DNA of 64,000 nt from Lelliottia sp. JS-SCA-14 (lineage in GTDB: Bacteria; Pseudomonadota; Gammaproteobacteria; Enterobacterales; Enterobacteriaceae): contig NZ_CP141606.1 of assembly GCF_035593345.1 (NCBI RefSeq), positions 4,526,001-4,590,000 on the forward strand, read 5' to 3'. Shown here one piece after another: positions 27,036 through 34,071 of this stretch (positions are counted from its first letter, which is position 1; each line of letters begins with the position of its first letter). The notes under the pieces are model-generated. The model saw only the letters and a list, made by a program, of their open reading frames with translations, had not been told where the DNA came from and ran no database searches. A program made the position numbers and the translations under genes.

Positions 27036-27758
27036 ATGAAATTTGCAATTAACATTATCGACTGGCAGGCCAGAGCGCCTGGTCTCAGTGATGCCGAACA
27101 ATGGCAGGCGTGGTCACGCGATTCGCTCACCATTGATCCCACTGCGCCACAGGCAAAACTCACGGATTTGCCGATGATGACTGCGCGCCGCCTCAACTCG
27201 GGCAGCAAACTGGCCGTCGATTGCGGCCTGTCCATGCTGCGAAAGCATGACATCGACGCGGTGGTTTACACCAGCCGCCACGGCGAACTGGAGCGCAACT
27301 ACCGCATTCTGCATGCCCTGGCGACGGATCAGGCCGTGTCACCCACCGATTTTGCCATGTCCGTGCACAACTCGGCGGTGGGGAATCTCACCATCGCCGC
27401 GCGTCAGCCGATTGTCTCCTCTTCTCTCTCTGCCGGGCTGGATACTTTCCAGCAAGGCCTGTGCGAAGTGCTGTGCCTGCTGCAGGCGGGCTATTCCCGC
27501 GTGCTGCTGGTCGATTTCGACGGGGCGCTGCCGGTGTTTTACCACCCGCATTTACCCGCGCAAATGCCGACCTGGCCCTATGCGCTGGCTGTCGTTATCG
27601 AAGCCGGTGATACGCTGCGCTGCGAAACTCGTTCTGGCAGTACCGGCGAAGAGCCGCCGCTGCCGCAAAGCCTGATGTTCCTGCAACGCTATCTTAGCGA
27701 CGAGCCGCAGTTTGTGGTCTCCGGCGAACGCCTGCTCTGGCAGTGGTCCCGCGCATGA
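27036..27758 (+). CDS. apeC: ApeC, ketosynthase-like chain-length factor
   Basis: A 240-residue protein covering only the N-terminal half of a beta-ketoacyl synthase. The nucleophile position falls in PIVSSSLSAGLDTF (about 126-138), where Ser/Ala occur instead of the catalytic Cys, so it should be inactive alone. In the characterised APE system ApeC partners the ketosynthases ApeO and ApeR as a chain-length-factor-like subunit. It overlaps apeD by 4 bp (ATGA). Confidence 0.87.
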   Translation: MKFAINIIDWQARAPGLSDAEQWQAWSRDSLTIDPTAPQAKLTDLPMMTARRLNSGSKLAVDCGLSMLRKHDIDAVVYTSRHGELERNYRILHALATDQAVSPTDFAMSVHNSAVGNLTIAARQPIVSSSLSAGLDTFQQGLCEVLCLLQAGYSRVLLVDFDGALPVFYHPHLPAQMPTWPYALAVVIEAGDTLRCETRSGSTGEEPPLPQSLMFLQRYLSDEPQFVVSGERLLWQWSRA

Positions 27759-28570
27759 ACGCATTAGCCAGCAGTATGAATCGGGTGTGGCGTCTGGTCA
27801 TGACCGGCTTCTGCTTCGCGCTGTTTGGCGTGGGCGGTCTGCTGCTGTCGCTGGTCTGGTTCAACCTGCTGCTGATGGTTCAGCGCGATCGCGCCAAACG
27901 CCGCCGCCTGGCGCGCCGCAGTATTTCCGCCAGCTTCCGTTTCTTTATGAACGTGATGCGTCTGACGGGAGTACTCGATTACCGCATTGATAATCTCGAC
28001 GCCCTGCGCAGCGAACGCGGCTGTCTGGTGATCGCCAACCATCCCACGCTGATTGATTACGTGATCCTCGCCTCAGTGATGCCGGAAACGGACTGCCTGG
28101 TGAAAAGCGCCCTGCTGCGTAATCCCTTCGTCAGCGGCGTGATTCGCGCGGCGGATTATCTGATCAACAGCGAAGCAGACACCCTGCTCGCCGCCAGCCA
28201 GCGCCGTCTGGCGCAGGGCGATACCCTGTTAATTTTCCCCGAAGGCACGCGCACCCGCATCGGGGAGGCCATGACGCTGCAACGCGGCGCGGCCAATATC
28301 GCCGTGCGCTGCGGTAGCGACCTGCGGGTCGTAGTGATCCACTGCAGCGAACACCTGCTCGATAAAAAAAGCCGCTGGTACGACGTACCGCCGCGCAAAC
28401 CCTTTTTCACGGTCGACGTCCGTGAGCGGGTCAATATTCACGATTTTTACGATGCGACAGAACAAGAACCGGCCCTGGCCGCGCGCCAGCTAAACCGGCA
28501 CCTGCAGCATCGCTTAACATCAGGTCTTCAATCTTTGTCAGGAATTAATGATGCAAGCGCTTTATCTTGA
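27755..28570 (+). CDS. apeD: ApeD, 1-acylglycerol-3-phosphate-type acyltransferase
   Basis: Membrane-associated lysophospholipid acyltransferase-like protein, 271 residues from the ATGA overlap at 27755. One hydrophobic segment near 15-42 anchors it. The catalytic NHPTLID motif (HX4D, His96/Asp101) and substrate-binding FPEGTRT (161-167) are intact. It probably transfers an acyl group during assembly of the APE-glycolipid; the exact acceptor is unknown. An earlier in-frame start at 27743 would lie within apeC and was not preferred. Confidence 0.88.
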   Translation: MNALASSMNRVWRLVMTGFCFALFGVGGLLLSLVWFNLLLMVQRDRAKRRRLARRSISASFRFFMNVMRLTGVLDYRIDNLDALRSERGCLVIANHPTLIDYVILASVMPETDCLVKSALLRNPFVSGVIRAADYLINSEADTLLAASQRRLAQGDTLLIFPEGTRTRIGEAMTLQRGAANIAVRCGSDLRVVVIHCSEHLLDKKSRWYDVPPRKPFFTVDVRERVNIHDFYDATEQEPALAARQLNRHLQHRLTSGLQSLSGINDASALS

Positions 28571-28808
28571 AATTAAAAATCTTATTATCTCCACGCTGAA
28601 TCTGGACGAACTGACCGCCGACGATATCGATACGGAAGCGGCGCTGTTTGGTGATGGTCTGGGCCTCGATTCCATCGACGCGCTGGAGCTTGGCCTGGCC
28701 GTGAAAAACCAGTATGGCGTCGTGCTATCCGCGGAAAGCGAAGAGATGCGTCAGCACTTCTATTCCGTCGCCACGCTGGCATCATTTATCCATGCCCAAC
28801 GCGCCTGA
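28551..28808 (+). CDS. apeE: ApeE, acyl carrier protein
   Basis: First of two acyl carrier proteins, 85 residues. The phosphopantetheine attachment Ser is in GLDSIDALELG (Ser41). Two adjacent ATGs are possible; I chose 28551 because AGGA lies 7 nt upstream (4 nt for 28548). It overlaps the end of apeD by 20 bp. Two separate ACPs are a hallmark of APE clusters, and AcpT at the cluster end is the expected modifying enzyme. Confidence 0.93.
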   Translation: MQALYLEIKNLIISTLNLDELTADDIDTEAALFGDGLGLDSIDALELGLAVKNQYGVVLSAESEEMRQHFYSVATLASFIHAQRA

Positions 28809-28821
28809 GAACGAATTTGCT

Positions 28822-29073
28822 ATGACAGAACAAAACGCCATTTATCAGGAAGTCTGCGGACTCCTGACCAAACTGTTTGAAATCGAACCGGACGCGATCT
28901 CTCCCGAGGCGCGCCTGTACGAAGATCTGGAGCTGGACAGCATCGACGCCGTCGACATGATTGTTCACCTGCAGAAGAAAACAGGTAAAAAAATCAAACC
29001 TGAAACCTTCAAATCGGTGCGTACCGTTCAGGACGTGGTGGACGCTGTCGAACAGCTTCTGCGCGAAGAGTAA
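28822..29073 (+). CDS. apeF: ApeF, acyl carrier protein
   Basis: Second acyl carrier protein, 83 residues, with ELDSIDAVDMI carrying the modified Ser40. Helix III ends in TVQDVVDAVEQLL, typical of type II carriers. The start at 28822 (MTEQNAIYQEV) is 13 bp past apeE; an upstream in-frame ATG at 28792 lies within apeE. In the APE pathway one carrier is loaded with the aryl starter and the other participates in elongation; which does which cannot be read here. Confidence 0.93.
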   Translation: MTEQNAIYQEVCGLLTKLFEIEPDAISPEARLYEDLELDSIDAVDMIVHLQKKTGKKIKPETFKSVRTVQDVVDAVEQLLREE

Positions 29074-29079
29074 GACGCC

Positions 29080-29667
29080 ATGCGTGGCGGACGATCTTTC
29101 CCGGCCATCCCGCTGCTAACGGGGCTGATGCTGCTCGCCTGGCCATTTCTGATTGGCTTCGGGCTGACGCACAACATTCTGCACTGGCTGCTGCCGCTGA
29201 TGGCGCTGCTGCTGGTCTGCCGTCTGCGCCAGGCGCGGCATAACGCCGGGCCGATGCGCTTTGTGGTGCAAAGCGTCGCGCTGGCGGGTATTGCGCTGTG
29301 CACAGCGAGCTACCTGCTGAAAGCGCACCAGTGGCTGCTGCTCTATCCCGTGGTGGTGAATCTGGTGATGCTGGCTGTGTTCGGTGGATCGCTTTGGACG
29401 GCGATGCCGCTGGTCGAGCGCCTGGCGCGCCTGCGCGATCCCCAGTTGCCGCCAGAAGGCGTTCGCTATACCCGCAATGTGACCCGCGTGTGGTGCGGTT
29501 TTTTCATCGTTAATGGTTCGGTGGCGCTGTTCACCGTTATCCACGGTGATATGCAGCTTTGGACGCTGTGGAACGGTATGGTCGCATACATCCTGATGGG
29601 GACGCTGATGGCGACGGAGTGGCTGGTGCGTCAACGGGTGATGAAAAAAAGTGAAGCACATGAATAA
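29080..29667 (+). CDS. apeG: ApeG, polytopic membrane protein (COG4648 type)
   Basis: Integral membrane protein of 195 residues with about six hydrophobic segments (LLTGLMLLAWPFLIGFGL, LLPLMALLLVC, and others) and conserved YTRNVTRVWCGFFIVNGSVA. The family occurs in APE and related fatty-acid-like clusters but has no assigned reaction. Its place between carrier proteins and the ligase suggests a role in anchoring the synthase or product at the inner membrane; inference only. Confidence 0.82.
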   Translation: MRGGRSFPAIPLLTGLMLLAWPFLIGFGLTHNILHWLLPLMALLLVCRLRQARHNAGPMRFVVQSVALAGIALCTASYLLKAHQWLLLYPVVVNLVMLAVFGGSLWTAMPLVERLARLRDPQLPPEGVRYTRNVTRVWCGFFIVNGSVALFTVIHGDMQLWTLWNGMVAYILMGTLMATEWLVRQRVMKKSEAHE

Positions 29668-31021
29668 ACCCCTGCCGCTAAGCCAGTGGCTGAATGCGCC
29701 GCGTCCGGATGAGACGCCGATCGCCTGGCTTGAGGATCACACCTGGACGCTCGGGCAGCTTCGTCACGACGTCTCCACCCTGACAAGCATGCTTATCCAG
29801 CAGGAAGGCGAGCGCTGGGCGCTGTGCTTCGAAAACAGCTATCTGTTTATCGTCGCCCTGCTCTCAACGCTGCATGCAGGCAAGACGCCGGTGATCCCCG
29901 GCCACTGCCGCGTCTCGCTGCTTGAAGAACAGCGCGCGCTGTTCAGCGGCGTGCTGAGCGATCAAACCCTGAACTATCCGGGCCGCCTGATTGTGGTGAA
30001 TTCCGCCCGCCGCACGAGTGACGCCTTCACCCCGCTGCCGCCGATTGCCGACGACAGCTTTGTCGAGCTCTTCACCTCCGGCTCAACCGGTGCACCGCGA
30101 CGTATCGTGAAACCTATCGCTCGCCTCGATCGTGAAGCCACTCTGCTGGCCGAGCGCTTTGGCGCGCGTCTGACGGGCTGCAGTATCGTCGCCTCCGTAG
30201 TACCGCAGCATTTGTACGGCCTGACTTTCCGCATCTTTTTACCCATGTCGCAAGGATTGCCGCTCCACGCGGCGATGCTCTATTACGCTGAACAGCTGGC
30301 GGCACTGCCCGATGATCGGCGCTACGTATTTATCAGCAGCCCGGCGTTTCTGAAGCGGCTCGATACCCAGCTCGCGCCGCCACCCGTGGTGATGTTGCTC
30401 TCCGCCGGTGGCATGCTGCCGTGGGACGAAGTGACCGCCACGCATCGCTGGATGAACGTCTGGCCGGATGAAATCTACGGCAGCACCGAGACCGGCATTC
30501 TGGCCTGGCGACATCGTCAGGAGGAGTCGATTCCATGGCTCCCGTTCCCCGGCGTGCATTTCCGCCACGAAGGCGAGATCTGCCACGTAACTTCTCCGCT
30601 GATCCATGAGCCGGACGGCTTACCGCTGGACGATATTCTGCACTTCGAGAGCAACGGGATGTTCAGCATCGCCGGACGTCGTGGGCGAGTGGTTAAAATC
30701 GAAGAGAAGCGCGTATCGCTCAACGAAATTGAACAGCGCCTGCTGGAGCTGGACGGCATTCGCGAAGTCGCGGCCCTGCCCATCACGCGCGGCGGGCGTC
30801 AGGGGATCGGCGTACTGCTGGTTCTGAACGATGACGCGCGTCAGCGACTCAACCAACAGGGCAACAAAGCGCAGGAGTTTGCCTGGCGTCGTGCCCTGCT
30901 GCCGTGGCTTGAGCCCGTCGCCGTGCCGCGCTACTGGCGGATTATCGATGAGATGCCCGTCAACAGTATGAACAAGCGTGTCTATGCGCAGTTACAGGAG
31001 TTATTTCATGAAAATCCATGA
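29660..31021 (+). CDS. apeH: ApeH, AMP-dependent aryl/acyl-ACP ligase
   Basis: Adenylate-forming enzyme that activates 4-hydroxybenzoate and loads it on a carrier protein in characterised APE systems. Core motifs are FTSGSTGAPRRIVK (138-151), YGSTETG (273-279), a GRRGRVVKIEEKRVSL hinge region and the C-terminal lysine segment VNSMNKRVY. At 453 residues it is compact for the superfamily. The start is uncertain: ATG 29660 overlaps apeG by 8 bp; a GTG at 29651 in frame is possible. Confidence 0.88.
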   Translation: MNKPLPLSQWLNAPRPDETPIAWLEDHTWTLGQLRHDVSTLTSMLIQQEGERWALCFENSYLFIVALLSTLHAGKTPVIPGHCRVSLLEEQRALFSGVLSDQTLNYPGRLIVVNSARRTSDAFTPLPPIADDSFVELFTSGSTGAPRRIVKPIARLDREATLLAERFGARLTGCSIVASVVPQHLYGLTFRIFLPMSQGLPLHAAMLYYAEQLAALPDDRRYVFISSPAFLKRLDTQLAPPPVVMLLSAGGMLPWDEVTATHRWMNVWPDEIYGSTETGILAWRHRQEESIPWLPFPGVHFRHEGEICHVTSPLIHEPDGLPLDDILHFESNGMFSIAGRRGRVVKIEEKRVSLNEIEQRLLELDGIREVAALPITRGGRQGIGVLLVLNDDARQRLNQQGNKAQEFAWRRALLPWLEPVAVPRYWRIIDEMPVNSMNKRVYAQLQELFHENP

Positions 31022-31361
31022 AATCGAGCGCCACCAGCCGCAGCCAGAGGATCTGGAGATTGTCCTGCATCTCGACCCTGCGTTGTTCTGGTTCCAGGGA
31101 CATTTTGCCGTGCAGCCGCTGCTGCCGGGCGTCGCGCAGCTCGACTGGGTGATGCACTACGCCACCACCCTGCTGGCCCCCGACTACCGTTTTCACAGCA
31201 TTCAGAACGTGAAGTTCCAGGCACCCCTGCTGCCGGACACCACCGTGACTCTGACGCTCAGCTGGAACGCCGAACGTCAGATCCTCACCTTTAGCTATCA
31301 GCGTCACGACGGCGACGCGCGCCACACCGCCAGCAGCGGGAAGATTCGGTTATGTCGCTGA
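31008..31361 (+). CDS. apeI: ApeI, hotdog-fold 3-hydroxyacyl-ACP dehydratase
   Basis: FabA/FabZ-like dehydratase of 117 residues. The active-site region is FWFQGHFAVQPLLPGVAQLD with catalytic His32, matching the GHFPxxPxxPG signature. The ATG at 31008 is supported by GGAG 7 nt upstream and overlaps apeH by 14 bp; the open frame upstream is inside apeH. In reconstituted APE synthesis ApeI acts with a second dehydratase, ApeP. Confidence 0.9.
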   Translation: MKIHEIERHQPQPEDLEIVLHLDPALFWFQGHFAVQPLLPGVAQLDWVMHYATTLLAPDYRFHSIQNVKFQAPLLPDTTVTLTLSWNAERQILTFSYQRHDGDARHTASSGKIRLCR

Positions 31362-33043
31362 CGTTCCGCCCCTGCGTGCTGATCCCCTGCTACAACCACG
31401 GCGCGATGATGACGAGCGTGCTGTCGCGGCTGGGATCGTGCGGGCTGCCGTGTCTGATCGTCGATGACGGCAGCGACGAGCCCACCCGGCTGGAGCTGGA
31501 ACGCCTGGCCGCAGAACATCCGCAGGTGACGCTGATCCGCTTGCCCCAGAATGCCGGAAAAGGCACGGCGGTGATCCGTGGCCTGCAAGCCTCCGCCCGC
31601 GCCGGGTTTACTCACGCCGTGCAGGTAGATGCCGACGGCCAGCACGCCATCGAAGATATTCCGCAGCTACTGGCTCTGGCCGAACGCCACCCGGAGGCGC
31701 TGATCTCCGGCCAACCTATATATGACGATTCGATCCCCCGCTCGCGCCTCTATGGCCGCTGGGTCACCCACGTCTGGGTGTGGATCGAAACCCTTTCCCT
31801 GCAGCTGAAAGACAGCATGTGCGGGTTCCGCGTTTACCCCGTCGCACCGACGCTGAAACTGGCGGAACACGCTACGCTCGGCAAGCGGATGGATTTTGAT
31901 ACGGAAGTCATGGTCCGCCTCTACTGGCAGGGCAACGACAGCTATTTTGTGCCGACGCGGGTGACCTATCCCCACGACGGCCTGTCGCATTTCGACGCCC
32001 TGAAAGACAACGTGCGCATCTCCCTGATGCACACCCGCTTGTTCTTCGGCATGCTGCCGCGGATCCCTTCGCTTCTGATGCGTCGTCGTCGCGAGCACTG
32101 GGCCGAGCAGCAGGAGGTGAAAGGGCTGTGGGGGATGCGCCTGATGCTGCGCGTCTGGCAGCTCTTCGGACGTCGCGCGTTTAGCCTGCTGCTGTGGCCG
32201 GTGATCGGCGTTTACTGGCTCACCGCCCGCCCGGCGCGACAGGCGTCGCAGCAGTGGCTGGCGCGCGTGGCTGATGAGCTTAAGACGCAGCAGCGCCCGC
32301 TGCCGCCGCGCTTTAACAGCTTTTTCCACTTCATGCGTTTCGGCTATTCAATGCTGGATAAAGTCGCGGGCTGGCGCGGCGAGCTGAAGATGAACCGGGA
32401 TGTCGTTTTCGCGCCCGGCGCTCCTGAGGCGCTCAACGTCGACGCCCCTCAGGGCAAGCTGCTGCTGGCCTCGCACCTCGGCGACGTCGAAGCCTGCCGC
32501 GCGCTGGCGCAAATCGAAGGCAGCAAGACCATCAACGCGCTGGTGTTTAGCGACAACGCCCAGCGCTTTAAACAGATCATGCAGGAGATGGCCCCGCAGG
32601 CCGGGCTGAACCTGATGCCCGTCACCGATATCGGGCCGGACACCGCCATCGCCCTGAAAGAGAAGCTCGATCGCGGCGAATGGGTGGCGATCGTCGGCGA
32701 TCGTATCGCGGTCAATCCACAGCGCGGCGGCGAATGGCGCGTGGTCTGGAGTGCGTTTCTCGGCAAGCCCGCCCCGTTCCCACAGGGGCCGTTTATCCTC
32801 GCCTCCATTTTGCGCTGCCCGGTGGTGCTGATTTTCGCCCTGCGCCAGCAGGACAAGCTGCACATTCACTGTGAGTCCTTTGCCGATCCGCTGCTTCTGC
32901 CGCGCGGCGAGCGCCAGCAGGCGCTCCAGCACGCTATCGATCGCTATGCCCAACGCCTCGAGCACTACGCGCTGATGTCGCCGCTCGACTGGTTTAATTT
33001 TTTCGATTTCTGGCATCTGCCGGATGCCAAAGAGAAGGAGTAA
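31352..33043 (+). CDS. apeJ: ApeJ, glycosyltransferase family 2 / acyltransferase fusion
   Basis: Two-domain protein of 563 residues. Residues 1-240 form a GT2 domain with LIVDDGSDE (36-43) and the metal-binding VDADGQH (92-98). The linker holds a hydrophobic stretch RRAFSLLLWPVIGVYWL. Residues about 300-560 resemble the LpxL/HtrB-type acyltransferases, with LASHLGDVEACR (the HX4-5 D/E motif) and GDRIAVNPQRGGEWR. It likely builds the glycolipid anchor onto which the polyene is mounted. It overlaps apeI by 10 bp. Confidence 0.87.
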   Translation: MSLTFRPCVLIPCYNHGAMMTSVLSRLGSCGLPCLIVDDGSDEPTRLELERLAAEHPQVTLIRLPQNAGKGTAVIRGLQASARAGFTHAVQVDADGQHAIEDIPQLLALAERHPEALISGQPIYDDSIPRSRLYGRWVTHVWVWIETLSLQLKDSMCGFRVYPVAPTLKLAEHATLGKRMDFDTEVMVRLYWQGNDSYFVPTRVTYPHDGLSHFDALKDNVRISLMHTRLFFGMLPRIPSLLMRRRREHWAEQQEVKGLWGMRLMLRVWQLFGRRAFSLLLWPVIGVYWLTARPARQASQQWLARVADELKTQQRPLPPRFNSFFHFMRFGYSMLDKVAGWRGELKMNRDVVFAPGAPEALNVDAPQGKLLLASHLGDVEACRALAQIEGSKTINALVFSDNAQRFKQIMQEMAPQAGLNLMPVTDIGPDTAIALKEKLDRGEWVAIVGDRIAVNPQRGGEWRVVWSAFLGKPAPFPQGPFILASILRCPVVLIFALRQQDKLHIHCESFADPLLLPRGERQQALQHAIDRYAQRLEHYALMSPLDWFNFFDFWHLPDAKEKE

Positions 33044-33046
33044 AGG

Positions 33047-33469
33047 GTGCTGACCGATCCCCGTTTTACGACCGAAGTTGAGCTGACCGTCCCCTTCCAC
33101 GACGTGGATATGATGGGCGTCGTCTGGCACGGCAACTATTTCCGCTACTTCGAGATTGCCCGCGAGGCGCTGCTCAATCAGTTCGACTATGGCTATCGCC
33201 AGATGAAGGCGTCCGGCTACGTCTGGCCGGTGGTCGATACGCGGGTGAAGTACCGCAGCGCAGTGGTATTCGAGCAACGCATCCGCGTGCGGGCGCAGAT
33301 CGAAGAGTTTGAAAACCGCCTGCGCATCGCCTACCAGATTTTCGACGCCGAAACCGGGAAGCGCACCACCACCGGGTACACCATCCAGGTGGCCGTCGAA
33401 GAGAGCAGCCGCGAAATGTGTTTCGTCAGTCCGGCAATTTTATTTGAACGTATGGGAGTGATGCCATGA
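33047..33469 (+). CDS. apeK: ApeK, 4-hydroxybenzoyl-CoA/YbgC-type thioesterase
   Basis: Hotdog thioesterase of 140 residues. The catalytic motif VPFHDVDMMGVVWHGNYFRYFE corresponds to the 4HBT signature, with Asp21 as the likely nucleophile/base. It starts at GTG 33047, with AAGGAG 6 nt upstream. Probable role is release or proofreading of the carrier-bound polyene. It overlaps apeL by 4 bp. Confidence 0.9.
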   Translation: MLTDPRFTTEVELTVPFHDVDMMGVVWHGNYFRYFEIAREALLNQFDYGYRQMKASGYVWPVVDTRVKYRSAVVFEQRIRVRAQIEEFENRLRIAYQIFDAETGKRTTTGYTIQVAVEESSREMCFVSPAILFERMGVMP

Positions 33470-34071
33470 AATGGTTGCCCCTGCTGGCCCTGCTGGTCAG
33501 CCCGTTAGTCAGCGCGGTCACGCTGGATGAACTCCAGCAGCGCTTTACCGAACAGCCCGTGGTGCGCGCGCACTTCGAGCAGACCCGCACCATCAAAGAT
33601 CTCCCGCAGCCGCTGCGCTCGCAGGGCGAAATGCTGATCGCCCGCGACGACGGTTTGCTGTGGGATCAGAAAGCGCCGTTCCCGATGACCCTGCTATTGG
33701 ACGACAAGCGCATGGTTCAGGCGATCAACGGCCAGCCGCCGCAGACCATCACCGCCGACAATAATCCGCAGATGTTCCAGTTTAACCATCTGCTGCGCGC
33801 CCTCTTCCAGGCCGACCGCAAAGTGCTGGAAGAGAACTTCCGCATTGATTTTAAAGACCTCGGCGCGGGCCGTTGGTCGCTGGTGCTGACGCCCATCACC
33901 ACGCCGCTGGACAAGATTTTCGCCACCATGAATCTGGGGGGCGCGACCTATCTGGAGTCGATTCAGCTCAACGACAAACAGGGCGACCGCACGGATATCG
34001 CCCTCTCCCATCATCAACTGACGCCCGCCAGCCTGACTCATGACGAACGCCAACGCTTTGCCGCGCCGTAA
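33466..34071 (+). CDS. apeL: ApeL, LolA-like periplasmic carrier
   Basis: Secreted protein of 201 residues with a signal peptide (MKWLPLLALLVSPLVSA) and a LolA-type domain: VRAHFEQTRTIKDLPQPLRS and EMLIARDDGLLWDQKAPFP resemble the lipoprotein carrier fold. It probably shuttles the hydrophobic APE lipid across the periplasm to the outer membrane. Coupled to apeK (ATGA) and overlapping apeM by 32 bp. Confidence 0.88.
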   Translation: MKWLPLLALLVSPLVSAVTLDELQQRFTEQPVVRAHFEQTRTIKDLPQPLRSQGEMLIARDDGLLWDQKAPFPMTLLLDDKRMVQAINGQPPQTITADNNPQMFQFNHLLRALFQADRKVLEENFRIDFKDLGAGRWSLVLTPITTPLDKIFATMNLGGATYLESIQLNDKQGDRTDIALSHHQLTPASLTHDERQRFAAP

